Part shown: in pieces, positions 1-12,084 of the stretch
How the letters are laid out: each line of letters starts with the position of its first letter
How positions within the stretch are numbered: the first letter of the stretch is position 1
Origin: Clonostachys chloroleuca
Lineage: Eukaryota; Ascomycota; Sordariomycetes; Hypocreales; Bionectriaceae
Assembly (NCBI GenBank): GCA_037952775.1
Contig: JBANAY010000004.1
Location: 5,952,001 to 6,016,000 of the forward strand
DNA length: 64,000 nucleotides
Direction: 5' to 3'
Notes under the pieces: model-generated
What the model was told of the DNA's origin: nothing
Seen by the model: the letters and a program-made list of their open reading frames with translations, nothing else
The model's database searches: none
Program-made: the position numbers and the translations under genes

Positions 1-373
1 CGGTATGTGAACAGCTTCCTTGGGTTGCAATGGATGCGAATCTGAGCGAATGATCAGCTTTATCCCTGCCGATCCGGAGTCCCTGGAAGAAGAAACGAAA
101 GAAGCTTGGCGGCTCGCAACGGGCGTGGCCGCCAGCCCACCACGATCAAAATAGCAGCATCGTGAATTAAGATGGTGCATCTATGTCATTATGATAAACT
201 TGCTTTTTTGCGTTTATTGATTGTTTTTCTCCCATCGCCCCGTCGACGTTTTCCTTCAACACTTTTTTCCCTCGTTCCACCGCTTTATTTTTTTCCTCGC
301 CTTCTTCTCCTACAGTCATTCGACCAGCGCTCTCCATTTCATTTGTTTCATCTCTACCTACAACTTCATAATC
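1..373. promoter_or_regulatory. Upstream region and leader of acyl-CoA synthetase gene
   Basis: No gene is seen. Positions about 220-370 are strongly pyrimidine-rich (runs of TTTTT, CTTCTTCTCC), which is common in fungal leaders just ahead of a start codon. It leads directly into ATG 374. No clear TATA box is evident. Confidence 0.5.
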
Positions 374-2634
374 ATGGCCTACACCTCAGGCATCATGCCC
401 ATGCTGCCGGTGCATGAGCCGCCGTTCACGATCGAATCGCCCGGCTACAAGCAGATGCCCGGCGAGACGATGCCCAGGCGCCATCCCAAGGCCAAGGACG
501 GGCTGCTGACGCGGCCCTGCGACGGCGTCGACACCATCTACGACGTCGTCCGCCGCAGCGCCCGCCTCTACGCAGACAACAAGGCCGTCGGGTACCGCAG
601 GCTGGTGAAAGTGCACACCGAGACCAAGGCGGTCCGCAAGAACGTCGGCGGCAGGATCCACGAGGCCACCAAGGACTGGCAGTTCTTCGAGGTCGAGCCT
701 GCCTCGTACCTCAACTACACCCAGTACGAGAAGCTCGTCCTCCAGCTCGGCTCGGGGCTGCGCAGGATTGGCCTGACGCCCGAGCACAAGCTGCACTTCT
801 TCGCCACCACGAGGTATTCCTTCTCTGCAAGACGGGGACGCTGTTTGATTGATTGATTGCTGACTGCCGTAGCCACCATTGGCTCGCCCTCTCCCATGCG
901 TGCGCCTCGCAGTCCATCACCATGGTCACGGCCTACGACTCCCTCGGCGAGAGCGGCGTCCAGCACTCCCTTGTCCAGACGCAGTCCAGCGCCATCTTCA
1001 TCGATCCTCATCTCCTCAAGACGGCGCTGACCCCCTCAAGCGGTCCAATATCAAGACCGTCATCATCAACGACGAGTGCATCTTCGCCGCGGGCGGCGAG
1101 GCGCAGGCCTTCAAGGAGGCGAACCCCGACCTGCGCGTGCTAACCTTGGAGGAGCTGCGGATTATCGGCGAGCGGAACATGGTCAAGCCTGTGCCGCCGC
1201 AGCCGAAAGACACGTACTGCATCATGTACACTTCCGGGACGACAGGTCACCCCAAAGGTGCCGTCATCACCCACGAGGCGCTTCTCGCTGGAGGTAAGGC
1301 AGGCTGAGTATGCATGTTCTGAATGGGATGCAATTGCTGACCACTTAAATCTAGTCGCGGGCTTGTACGCGTGTGTCGACGAGGTACTCACCGAAAAGGA
1401 CAGAGTTATAGCATACCTCCCCCTCGCGCACATCCTGGAGCTCACCATCGAGAACGTGGCCATCTTCGGCGGCGGCACGCTCGGCTACGGCACCCCTCGC
1501 ACCCTCTCCGACACCTCCGTGCGGAACTGCCTGGGGGACATGCGCGAGTTCAAGCCGACGCTGATGATCGGCGTGCCGCAGGTCTGGGAGACCATCAAGA
1601 AGGGCATACTGGCCAAGCTCGACGCCGCGAGCCCCATCGCGAGGGGCATCTTCTGGGCCGCGTACGGCTTCAAGGACTTCATGATCAGGAACGGGCTCCC
1701 GGGAGCGAACATGCTGGACGGCGTCTTTAGCATGGTCCGCGAGCAGGCCGGCGGCGCCCTGCGGATCACGGTCAGCGGTGCCAGTCCCGTCTCCGACAGC
1801 ACGAGGCACTTCCTCGGCATGGTTCTCGCGCCCATGATTGTGGGGTACGGGCTCACCGAGACGACGGCCAACGGGCTGCTGGGCTGCCCCTTGGAGTACT
1901 CGCCGGATTTCATCGGGCCTGTGGGGGGCTCTGTCGAGATCAAGCTCGTGTCGCTGCCGGAGCTCGGGTACTTGACGGATGCCCCGAACCCGACTGGAGA
2001 GATCTGGATAAAAGGTCCTTCTGTCATGCAGGAGTATTACAACGATCCCGAGGAGACGATTAAAGCCTTCACGGTGGACGGTTGGTTCAAGACCGGCGAT
2101 GTTGGCGAGTTGAATCCTCAGGGTCATATGCGCGTCATCGACCGAGTGAAGAACCTCGTCAAACTTCTCGGCGGCGAATATATTTCTCTAGAAAAGCTCG
2201 AGTCCGTATATCGAGGGTCGCAGATGGTGACCAACGTAATGATATACGCTGACCCGGAGCGATCGCGCCCGATTGCCGTCGTTACACCCAACGACAAGGC
2301 GCTGTTGGAGGTCGCAAAGGGCCTTGAGGTCGAAGAGGACAGCATCCATTCGAGCCCCGAGATTGTCGAGGCTATTCTGAAGGATCTTCAGCACGTTGGC
2401 AAGACGGGTGGTTTGACCAGCCTGGAAACCATTGCTGGAGTGGCGGTCATTGACACCGAGTGGACTCCCCCAACCGTAAGTACCAGCTCGTGATGCCTAT
2501 AAATCCAATGGCGCGACGGCCACTGACAATGTTCACAGGGTCTTGTTACGGCAACACATAAACTCAACAGAAAGGCAATCTGTGATAGATTCAAAAAGGA
2601 AATAGACGAGGTGCTCAAAGCAACATCCCATTGA
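374..2634 (+). CDS. Long-chain fatty acyl-CoA synthetase (AMP-binding), with one apparent frameshift
   Basis: Activates long-chain fatty acids to acyl-CoA through an acyl-adenylate, for lipid synthesis or beta-oxidation. Inferred exons are 374-813, 873-1293, 1355-2475 and 2539-2634 (introns 59, 61 and 63 bp), giving about 692 aa, the usual length for fungal Faa1/Faa4-type enzymes. The P-loop motif YTSGTTGHPKG lies near residue 265, GYGLTET near 450, and the fatty-acid signature DGWFKTGDVGE near 529 is followed by RVKNLVKLLGGEYISLE. The C-terminus ends in a Lys-rich helix, as in the family. The frame breaks inside exon 2 at the C5 run 1031-1035. One extra C would restore an uninterrupted family-like protein, and no GT..AG intron fits there. 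Either a base-call or assembly error or a real inactivating deletion is possible; the rest looks under selection, so I favour an error. Confidence 0.9.
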
Positions 2635-3154
2635 GACGACTGAATGACAAAAAAAACATGGCGTTGAAGGAATGATTCTCTCTTGTTAAAATAATTATAG
2701 TTTATAATACTGTATGATTAAGGTCTGATAGTTGAATAATAGACACTTGAGAAGAGACTTACAACAAGCTCAACGCACTTGATTGAACCACCGAATTTCA
2801 GTAAACATTGAAAGCACACATGCCATACATCTCATACACCATGGCGTATTCGAATCTCCATCCACTCTCATGGCATTGGATGAACTTTGTAGTTAGTGGC
2901 AACATTCAAAGGCAGGTATCATCAATGGCCTCGCACTCCAAGGTAGTAGACAAGGGGAGAAGAGTGCGAAACCATCACGGGCTGCTTGAAATTACATCCA
3001 GATAACGGTCTCGGCCGCATTATATTTCAATTGTTCCCAAGATACATTGCTTCTTTCATCAAACAAATCATTAAATCGCTCGAGTCCAAAATGTAACAAA
3101 TCACCGTAGATGAACCTCCCTATCCCCTGTGCGTGGTATCAATGTCGGAGGTAG
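2635..3154. other. Intergenic region between convergent genes
   Basis: This AT-rich stretch holds the 3' ends of the acyl-CoA synthetase (+) and the membrane protein (-). No coding sequence with family-like content is visible. Confidence 0.5.
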
Positions 3155-4434
3155 CTACTGGTGCGGAGCCTGCGGGTGAGGCTGGTGAAGCGGCGGCGAT
3201 GACTGCTGAGGAGGCGGAGACTGCTGAGGATAAGGTTGCTGGGCGTACTGTTGCTGATCGTACTGTTGCTGGTGGTATGGCGGCTGAGCGTAAGGCTGCT
3301 GCTGGGGGTAGGGTTGTTGTTGAGGGTAAGGCTGTTGAGGGTAGTACGCCCCTTGCAGCTCGGCGGGTTGCGTCTGGTGCGCGTATCCGGGCAGCTCCGG
3401 CACGTACACGGATCCGACTTGGGTGGAGGGAGTCGGCGTCGTCTTTTGAGGCGCATATGCCTCGGTGTAGGCATGAGGATGGCCCACGTTGGGTTGCGCC
3501 ATTTGGGGGGCGCCGGGTGATGGCTGCTGCGGATTCTGCTGCTCGGCGTTGCGCTTCCGTAGGAGCTTGACGATCCAGATGAGGAGGATCACGATGGCAA
3601 TGGCGGCCAGTCCACCGATGATGGGACCCGCGATCCATGCGAGATTCTGTCCACCGCCTGACTGGTCACTTCCCCCGCTACCTCCGACCGCAGTTCCAGT
3701 CGCCGCACCAGTGCTTGTCGTCGACGATCCAAATACAATGATTCTTGTACCATCCGTGCTCGTCGTCTCGTCCCCTGCTGACGACGAGCTTGTTGTGGTC
3801 GAGGTCGAGGTCGAAGTAATGGTCGTGGTCCTCGTGGTGGTCCTCGCGGATGATGAGGATGTTGAAGCACTTGTTCCAGGAGTCCTGAAGTACGTCAACC
3901 GAGGCGTCGTGGCTGAACCCTGGAAACATCGAATGATTCCGAGGTAGGAGGAGGCGCCCGGGCTCTCCATTACTGTAGCAGTGTCGCATACTGGATACGG
4001 CGAAGTGCTGAACCCCCAAAGTTAGATATTGAAACATCATCAGGTCGGCGCGGATGTCTTATCCGTCAGACAGTACAACACTTACCATACGACGGTAGTG
4101 GAAGAATAGAGGACGGTGCCCACACCAGAGCATCCCGTGGGGATGCCTCGCTGGTCAGCGCAGGCCGCCCAATTCCCCAAAGTAGTGTAAGAGTTTGGTG
4201 AGCATCCTACAGATGCATCTGGGAAACATCAAAGATTAGCCTTGTGTCCTAATATCCTGAAAAGCAAGGAGAGTTCTCACATGAGGAGCCGGCGCTCGTC
4301 CAACCCAAGAGATCATCTGCCTGGCGCAGGTCCAACTCATTATGCTCTGGAGCCTGTGTGATCTGCGGCTCAGTGGGCTGACCACTGACATTAGGCAGCA
4401 CGGCGAGGCCAAGCAAGCCGACGAGAGGAAACAT
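3155..4434 (-). CDS. Secreted/single-pass membrane protein with Ser/Thr stalk and Pro/Gln/Tyr-rich cytoplasmic tail
   Basis: Exons on the minus strand are 4281-4434, 4086-4218 and 3155-4007 (introns 62 and 78 bp), giving 379 aa. The start at 4434 opens a clear signal peptide (about residues 1-20). It is followed by an ectodomain with several cysteines, a Ser/Thr-rich mucin-like stalk, a Gly/Ser hinge, one membrane helix at about residues 220-244 (IAGPIIGG onward), a basic stop-transfer (RKR), and a low-complexity tail with repeated YPQQQP units. The architecture resembles fungal wall-stress sensors of the Mid2/Wsc kind or SKG6-type membrane proteins, but no WSC domain can be recognised. Function is unknown; a cell-surface sensor or anchor is an inference. 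Confidence 0.8.
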
Positions 4435-5929
4435 GGCCACCACGATTTCGGCTGAGCGTGAACCAGCTGCCGGAAACCTGCGAGGATTACGGTGGCTTGG
4501 AGAGGATCAAAGACATGAGGGGCTCGATGGGCATAAATGAAAAGCATTCCGGGCTGGGATCTGCTCTAGACCGGCGCCTTGGGAGCCGATCTAACCCATT
4601 CATTTAAAAAGCTGCATGGGGTCCAAGAAGTGCTTATTGGTTTGGGAGGAGAGCTGAGCCTGGCGTGCATATGGAAATGATAGTCTGATGCATCCAGCAA
4701 ATAAGCATCTCGCATGATGCGGAGACCAAGGCTTAGCTTGCCCAGGAGGCCCCAGGGTTGAATCCAGCTTGATTCATCTATGCAGCCACCCCGACGGGCT
4801 TGGCTGGCTTGGCTCGTCAACATTGCCCCCTTCCAGCAACGGTCAACCATTGGCATGGGAAACAAGCCCGTCATGCGGACAAATGGGGAATAACGGTTCT
4901 CCTATCCCGATGTATTTATAACTTGAGAGGTACTCAATACCATTCGATATCCACACCGTCAAACGGCTCAGACATTGGTATTTGTTCCTTGACCCTATTC
5001 ATCCTTCCGCAGGCCCATGCTTCCTCAGAGGCACAGACCACGCTAGTAGGGATATCAGCCCTGTTGTGTGATTGGCTTTCGTTCGGGAGGGTGCTCGTCT
5101 CTGAGCTGGTTGCAAGTTCTGCATGTTCTGCTCACTTGACTGTCTGCTCCAGCTGGCTGCTTAACATATTCGCCTGCTGGGCTAGTTCACATCAAGAAAA
5201 TAAGCCCTGGTGGAGCACGAGGCGATGAAGGACTCTATCGGCAGCAGAATGGTAGATACATCTTTCTCTCGCTTATATTTACGATGCTGGTGCCCCTTAA
5301 CCAAAGTCCCCGTAGAGTGTCAGCTTGTACCCGCGTGTGAGGACGACACAGCTAGGCATTTAGCATATGGTTCAGACGGCCTCAGCGCTCAGGTCTTGCT
5401 TCCCACAGCATTTCCAGAGGATCCAGCATATGGGCGTGCGCTAAGTTCGGTGTGAAATTTGCTGACGAGCGACATGTCACCACCTTTAGGTTGGGGCTTG
5501 GGAAATCAATTCGCTGAATCGCAAATCTACAAAACCTAGCAAGAAATGAGAGCCTTGCCAAGTCATTTGTGCTGAAGACGGACATGAAGCTCCTACTATG
5601 GCCTGTTATTGCGTCCAGCCATCTGGGTAAACACAACAACCTTCAGTCGGATCTTTTACTTCGGTTGCGGTGCCGAGATTCCCCAATGCCCGAGTGGATC
5701 AGCCCTGCAAGGCCTGTTTCAGATTTACGCTTGTTGTTTTCAGGGCTCAAGAGGTCTTGGACAGGTACAAGGGCGATGAGAGTGGGCAGTTTCTCGCGCT
5801 GTGGTCTTGTTAGGAAAAGGAAATGCTCCTCAATTGAGCCAAGTATTTGTTTTCCATCGCTATCGCTAACATTTCAAATCGTAGGCTAGTCAATTAGCCA
5901 ATAATTAAATCATATCCCCGAACCAAAAC
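4435..5929. other. Intergenic region, about 1.5 kb
   Basis: It holds the promoter of the membrane-protein gene at its left and the 3' end of the ankyrin gene at its right. I see short open frames on both strands, but none has domain-like content or splice continuity. Confidence 0.45.
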
Positions 5930-7519
5930 TCATCGCCCGTCTTCCATATCAGACCCAGAGAATGATCCATGACGAGACATCAAAGCGCTCTGTATGAAGC
6001 CCTCCAGTTCCCCGATAGGAGTCCCCCGTCGATCATACCAGGGGCGCAGCGCAGCACCCGCTTCCTGAGAATGTTGACTCGGGATGAGCTCATATGGATG
6101 GTTCACCGCGCGCAGTGCAGATCCAGTCAAAACCTCCCTTCGCTTGAGTAGCTCCTCGATAATGTCCTCTTTGCCCTTTTCCACAGCGTAGTCCAGCGGA
6201 GTCTTGCCGGACGCATCTGGCAGATCTGCGTTGATGGCCGGCAGGGTGAGCAGGTCCCTCACCATAAAGCAGTCCTCCGCCTTGCATGCAATCGAAAGTG
6301 CCGGTGATGAACCAGGGCCGAAGAAATTCACGTCGACCAGGCCGGTCTTGGCTAGCTCTCCTATAACATCGCGGTGGCCGTAAGTCGCAGCGTGGAGGAA
6401 TGGTGTGAGGTTATTGCGGTCTGGCTTATCCAGCTCGACGCCTTCCGTCTCGATCAAGACTCGAACGATCCCTGCTTGTCCCCTACGAGCAGCAATGGCG
6501 AGAGGGGAGCCGATAACATGCGGAGGGTTTGCGTTTAACCAGACGCCCTCCGCAGCCAGTAGCACTCTGGCGGTTTCTTCCTGTCCAGCTGACGCTGCAA
6601 ATGTAAGGGCGGTGTTGCCGCAGTAGACCTCATTCACATCAGTCCCCCTTGCTAGTAACATCTGCACCACTTCGGTCATTCCATTGATGGCAGCCTGCTG
6701 GAGAATGGTGAGGTCGCGAGGTGACCCCGCGTCGACATCAATCCCCTCAGTGTCGAGCAGAAGCCTCACCGACTCCGTCTGGCTGAATTTGACTGCTCGC
6801 CGCAATGGCGTGAACCCAGCGACGTCGATGGAATTGACATTCACTTTGCCCGTGCTGATAAGCGCTCTCATTATCTCCAGGTGGCCACCTTCAGCGGCCT
6901 TTGACAAGGGCGTCGAGCCACCCGAGTCCTTTGCGTCGGGGTCGATGCCCTCGAGGGCGAGCAGGATGCGACAGACTGGCAGCCTTCCTTGTGCCGCCGC
7001 CTGGAAGAGAAGGGTGATTCCTTGTTTATCCTTGGAAAATGGATCGAATCGCCCCGAATCGAGGAGCACGCGAAAAACAGCCTCGTTTCTGAGAACCGGA
7101 GGGGAATAGAGCATGGTGCGACCGAATTGCCCCGTCTTGGTGATGTCGAGATCCGCGTCGATGGCCAGCTGGAGCTGAACCAGGTCGGCGTGGCCATAGA
7201 AGACGGCCTCCTGGAATGCCATGTCGGCAAGCTTCCTGCTGTTCTCGGTCCTCTTAGCATTAATGGCCTGCATGGCCTTTCTGAAGGTCTCCAGAGGGCC
7301 GCCGGACCTGGCTGTACGGATCAAGGCGAGGCGGCGATAGACCTCGCCATAGCCATGCTTGCTGTGGTCGTATCTGCCAACGTTGCGGGCGTAGAGAAAC
7401 GGGTTCAGCTGGGCGTGCAGCTGGCGGCTGGTGCGAATGAGGGCGTTTACGTCGCCGTCCTTCTCGAGATAGGAGCCGACATCCACGAGCAGCTCGGTGG
7501 GCATATCATGGATGCCCAT
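5930..7519 (-). CDS. F-box-like/ankyrin repeat protein
   Basis: Uninterrupted 529-aa protein, starting at ATG 7519. Residues about 5-45 (DMPTELLVDVGSYLE onward) look like an F-box or F-box-like motif. After a short linker, about ten ankyrin repeats follow (for example GSTPLSKAAEGGHLEIMRAL, GNTALTFAASAGQEETARVL, GKTPLDYAVEKGKEDIIEEL). The tail is short and charged. Such proteins are numerous in moulds and may be SCF substrate adaptors or scaffolds; the specific partner is unknown. No frame break is seen, unlike the decayed ankyrin gene near 15.3-15.9 kb. Confidence 0.88.
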   Translation of the reverse strand: MGIHDMPTELLVDVGSYLEKDGDVNALIRTSRQLHAQLNPFLYARNVGRYDHSKHGYGEVYRRLALIRTARSGGPLETFRKAMQAINAKRTENSRKLADMAFQEAVFYGHADLVQLQLAIDADLDITKTGQFGRTMLYSPPVLRNEAVFRVLLDSGRFDPFSKDKQGITLLFQAAAQGRLPVCRILLALEGIDPDAKDSGGSTPLSKAAEGGHLEIMRALISTGKVNVNSIDVAGFTPLRRAVKFSQTESVRLLLDTEGIDVDAGSPRDLTILQQAAINGMTEVVQMLLARGTDVNEVYCGNTALTFAASAGQEETARVLLAAEGVWLNANPPHVIGSPLAIAARRGQAGIVRVLIETEGVELDKPDRNNLTPFLHAATYGHRDVIGELAKTGLVDVNFFGPGSSPALSIACKAEDCFMVRDLLTLPAINADLPDASGKTPLDYAVEKGKEDIIEELLKRREVLTGSALRAVNHPYELIPSQHSQEAGAALRPWYDRRGTPIGELEGFIQSALMSRHGSFSGSDMEDGR

Positions 7520-7844
7520 CGTATCGGCCCGCCGCGATGAAGCGCGAGTGAGCTGGTGATGGCTGGCAGTCAATCGCTCGGGGGGGAGATGAAGATATCA
7601 ATGATGCCAGCCTGTAGGTGATGAGGCGAAGTGGGAAGGAGAACGTTGGGAGCTTGGGAAGAGCTTTTAGGCAACGGCCCCTCTGAAGCGTTGCATAGCC
7701 CCACCCCCAACCAACAGCATGAATATCAAATCGAAAGGCAGACATCTACAGAGTTGCAGCCAATGTTACTTTGTGAGTAATACGGACAGATTGTTGTTGG
7801 GGAATGGAACGTCATTGATTCTCACTAATATACAGCCTGCCAAA
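7520..7844. other. Intergenic: promoter of ankyrin gene and 3' end of dehydrogenase gene
   Basis: Short gap between two minus-strand genes. No further gene or clear motif is seen. Confidence 0.5.
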
Positions 7845-8773
7845 TTACCATGGCTGGATCTTACCGTCCCTCAGAATGACCTTTCCTACATGGCCGTCTC
7901 GTTTGCCCTCCAGCACCTCCCGCACGAACGGCCCAGCAACGACTGGATCTTGAGCGCCCTGGCTCTTGTTATGCTCGCTGCCTTTGCCCAGCCCAGACGC
8001 CAGATACCCTGGTGACAGCGCCCAAACTTTGACGCCGTCGTTGTGAAGCAGCCTCGCCCAATCCCTACAGAGACAGAAGATGGTCAACAAATTTCGCAAA
8101 GGCGTGCTTACTTGGAGAAGATAAAATCCTACCTCATCATCATGTTCATGCCAGCCTTGGATGATCGGTATGCGGCCATGTTAGGAGCAGCCTTGGGCCA
8201 GCCCTTGGGTGGGAATTGGTCGATGGGCAGAATCTGCTTCTCGGCGTTCTCGAGAGAAGATGTCCCGCTAGCCATGAACAGGAGCCTGGGGTCCGAGGAC
8301 TTGAGCAGAAGGGGGACGAATGCCAGTGTCATTATGTGGGTGCCGGCGGTGTTGACGTCCCAGCTCTTGGCCCAGGCCTGGCGGAGAGACAGGGCGCCCT
8401 CTGCGTCAAACATGGCGCCTGAGCATGGACATGAACAGTGTAAGCCACGTCTTGAGACGAATATATATAATGCTGGGTGAAGTAACATACCTGCGTTGTT
8501 CACCAGAGCATCAAGGCGGCCATACTTGGACTGCACGGTCTCAAAAGCAGCCTGGATTGAGTCGTCGCTCTCCACATCGACCTGGATGGCGACCGGAGTG
8601 CTTTTTGTCGAGGGGAACTCGGCGAGGACATCATTGGCTGCCTGCTTGGCCTTTTCAATCGAGCGCCCGCCCAAGAGGATCTCATAGGCTTGAGCAGAGT
8701 CGCAGAGAGCGCGGACCATCTGGTAGCCCAGCCCGGTGTTGGCGCCGGTGATGAGGACGATCTTCTTGTCCAT
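7845..8773 (-). CDS. Short-chain dehydrogenase/reductase (classical SDR)
   Basis: Exons on the minus strand are 8491-8773, 8133-8418 and 7845-8064 (introns 72 and 68 bp), giving 262 aa. The NAD(P)-binding motif TGANTGLG is at residues 9-16, the structural NNAG motif sits at the first splice junction, and the catalytic YxxxK appears as YRSSK, followed by the usual LSPG loop (ALSPGYLASGLG). NADP(H)-dependent oxidoreduction of a small alcohol/ketone is expected; the substrate is not predictable. It is divergently transcribed from the Zn2Cys6 factor at 9130, which may regulate it. Confidence 0.9.
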
Positions 8774-9129
8774 GGTGCAGGTAGTATCTCCTGAGAAGTA
8801 AGAGTTGGTGTTAGATATTCTCGATACTAAGTGAAAACGACTGGAACTGGGAACGAGACGGCTCTCTCTTATACGTCCAGCCCATCACCAGCATCGTCCG
8901 TCTGGGCGCTAAACCCCGCCAAGTGAAGCCGCTTCTCGGCCGACATCTCCGTCGCCAAACCCCACTGACGGAATGTTTACCTCTTCCCTCTCTCTCCCTC
9001 ACGCTTGAAGATCGGAGTTAGATCAAACTCTCCCATATCGATGATACAATTTCCTAATCAAGCCGTCACCGAACCGCGTGGGGCCTCTGTGAAGCGTCAA
9101 CCCTCCTCCACGGCCCACAGCAAGTGGCC
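8774..9129. promoter_or_regulatory. Divergent promoter between SDR and Zn2Cys6 factor
   Basis: This 356-bp region drives a dehydrogenase leftward and a transcription factor rightward. It contains back-to-back CGG triplets (CGGCCG at 8937-8942) and further CCG triplets, the kind of site that Zn2Cys6 proteins bind. Autoregulation or target regulation is inferred only from position. Confidence 0.4.
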
Positions 9130-11072
9130 ATGACCTCGCAAACAGTCGGTCGCGGCATCACTCGGAACAGAGAGCGCCTGGCCTGCACCGAATGCCGTCG
9201 CCGGAAGCTCAAGTGCAATCGCTCCCTTCCCTGCAGTGCCTGCACTCGGCGCAGCGCCAGTGATTCCTGTACCTACCAGCGGTTTCCCAGTAGTGAGGGC
9301 GAGCCCAAAGTACGCGCCGAGGAGAGACTTGAGCAGCTGGAGAAGATTGTCAAGAATCTCATCAACGAGAGTCCCAATGATGTCTCGGCAGCAACGTCGT
9401 CGGCCTGGGAGGAAACAGTGCACGTTGCCTCGTCCTCGTCGAGCTCCAGCCAACAGCCTGGATCGACCCATCTGAGCTCAGCTCTGGAGGATATCCAAGA
9501 GTTGAGGTCGGCCATTGCAGCCAACGGTGAAGACGATGAACAACCAGTGGCCAGCGTTCATCAGCATCAGATTCTTGAGCCCGTGGGCATTTTATTTGGA
9601 TCATCCTCGCCAATGACCCTTCAGAAAATACTGGCTACATATCTCCCCTCGAGGCAAAATGTCGACCGTCTCATATCCGCGTACTTCAGAGCCCAGTCAA
9701 TTGCCGCGCCATTCATCCATTCCCATCACTTTAGAAGGCTGTATGCCTCGTTCTGGGCTGACCCGTTGAGAACTTCGCCAAACTGGATTGCCATTCTCTT
9801 CTCTATCTGTCACATCTCAATCAACGCTCTCAAGCTCCAGGTTGACGATGGCCCACCGGGCAAGAATTCCAGGTTCTCTCAGGCAGCTGCATATTGCCTG
9901 GCTCTCGGAGAATATTACCGCCCCAAGCCCTTTGCAGTCGAGGCTCTCCTCCTTTTCATACAATCCCACTGCCTGACGAGCCTGATCCTCCCGCCAGACA
10001 CCGCGCCCGTGATCGGGACCCTGATACGCGTCGCAACAGCCATGGGCTACCACCAGCCGCCAACGCGCCCCGACATCCTCACCCCCTTCGAGTCGGAGAT
10101 GCGCCGGCGGACGTGGTCACTCTGCATGCAGCTCGACCTGCTCGTCTCTTTCCATCTAGGCCTACCTAGCGCGATGAGATTCTCCAGCTGGCCGTGCGAG
10201 CCTCCCAGAAATCTCAGCGACTCCGACTTTGACGAGTCCAGCCTGGAGCTGCCCCCTCGAGACCGAGAACGAATCCCACGGGGACGGTCTTCATCATCGA
10301 AAAGCACAATTTCATGGTCGTATTTGATAAAATTCAGCATCACGCACTGTCCGCCAGGTCACGTCCCCCACAAGACGTAGAAGATGAACTCGTCGAATTA
10401 GACTCGGAGATGAGGAGAGTCCACAACGGGCTCCCGCCGGCCCTGAAGCCGCTGGCCATGAAGGACTCGGTCTTCGACTCCCCCAACATCATCGTGACGC
10501 GGCTCTGCGTCACGTTCCTCTACTGCAAGTGCCTCATCGTGCTCCACCGCCAGCACGTCCTGACCAACCGCCCGGGCAGCCTGAGGACGTGCTACGAGGC
10601 CTCGGGGCTGCTCGTCCGGCACTTCTGCGACTCGTACGACGAGTTCGCCCCGGGGGGCCAGGTGGAGAGCGAGAGGTGGTTCATGTCCAGTCTGACGGTC
10701 CACGACTTCCTACTCGGGGCCGTGGCGCTGTCGCTCGTTGCGCTGGCGAGCTCGCGGGCGGGTGCTTCATATATCGTGGACAGGGAGGTCGCGATGGGCC
10801 TGCTGGAGAGGAGCCGGGACATCACGGTCAGGCTGGAGCCTACGAGGGGCGCAGAAACGGGACACGTCCGGCAGGTGATTGAGAGCACGCTTCAGCAGCT
10901 GCAGGCGTCTGGTCCGTCGTCGCCCTTCTTGCCTGACAAGGCGATGCCTTCTACGTCTGATGATTTCCGGATGGATTGGGATATGGGGCCGCAGGACACG
11001 GCCGACTCGCTCTGGGACGAGTTCCTTGCCCAGTATTTGAATATGGATGGGGAGGAAATTATACCGTTCTAG
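9130..11072 (+). CDS. Zn2Cys6 fungal transcription factor, with one apparent frameshift
   Basis: The N-terminal binuclear zinc cluster has cysteines at residues 19, 22, 29, 35, 38 and 47 (spacing C-x2-C-x6-C-x5-C-x2-C-x8-C). A coiled-coil-like stretch (EERLEQLEKIVKNL) and a fungal-specific transcription factor domain follow (IAAPFIHSHHFRRLYASFW, then RRRTWSLCMQLDLLVS). No introns are seen. ATG 9130 is chosen over the in-frame upstream GTG. The frame changes at the C5 run 10252-10256. With one more C the two halves read through (LPPSRPRTNPTG..FIIEKHNFMVVF) into a 647-aa protein. Sequence content stays family-like on both sides, so an indel in the assembly is likely. It is divergent from the SDR gene. 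Confidence 0.88.
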
Positions 11073-12084
11073 AATTACATGCACTCATGGTGTAGTCCTT
11101 CACCTTGTCGCGAATAACGATGTGTTTGGGTGCTCCAATCTGCTAATTGAAGGAAGATCAAGTTCAGTGGGACAAAGGGCAATAAAAAAATATATATAAA
11201 GAAAAAAAAAATCAAAGAACGAATACGAGAAATTATCTTCTAGTTGAGCTTAAACATCAATTCATGGCCGAAGAATCATAACGCCCAGCCAGAACAAAGC
11301 ATTCAATGACATCAGGGAACCAAACAAAGGACCACCAGAGCGCTTATTGGTGAATCACGGACCGAAAGCCGGTGCTTGTTCACTGGCTCTCGTCTGCAAT
11401 GGCTGAAACCGCCCTCAAACGCCGCGCGCGACACTCCAATTACCTGCAGCGCACGGGCAGACCGCTGCTTGCCGTCCACTGCTCGGCCCATGTGCATAAC
11501 ACGAGGGCGCCTGGAAGCCAATGCATCGTCTACAAGACGCATGATTGAACACGCAGCCAAGAGCCAATCAATACGATATGGACTCCTTGCCGCCGCGGGG
11601 TGGAAGCTCAGGCGTTGGATTGGTTGGGACTTTGTCTTGGGACGCGCCGACAAGACCTTTATACGCGCCGGGGCCGCCTAAAACTGGATCTGTGCTGCAA
11701 GTTAGGGTTTATCCCTTCACTGGAGGCTCGTCAGTGAATCACCCAGTCGAATGAAACGGCCTAGTTTGAGGGAGGGCGAGGCGCAGCTCTCGACTTTGTC
11801 CTGTCAGCGTCCGCCGTCGACCCAAGTTACCCAGTCTGGCGGCTCTAGCATCGCATATGTATCCATGTTCTTTGAACATCGTCCTATTATTAGACAGGTA
11901 CATGCACGCATCAGTCAATCAGCCAACATGAATGCTCAATTGAGTAAGATGCGTACGTTTGTGCCGAAACATTGGAAGCAAACAAATATAACCCAACCAA
12001 CCCCATCCCATATGGATTCCAAATATGAGAGACTAGTAGGCTTTTCTGCGAATCTTTCGTTTACTTCCAAGAACAGCTGCAAAA
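11073..12084. other. Intergenic region, about 1 kb
   Basis: It contains the 3' end of the Zn2Cys6 gene (an A-rich run near 11188-11212) and the promoter of the membrane protein at 12085. No gene with recognisable content is seen. Confidence 0.45.

Noticed and set aside
1018..1060. Intron to explain the frame change in the acyl-CoA synthetase
   Set aside because: No GT donor lies before the break and any candidate would be too short; a one-base indel in C5 explains it fully.
1351..2127. Long open frame on the minus strand
   Set aside because: Antisense to conserved acyl-CoA synthetase sequence; composition reflects GC-rich codon bias.
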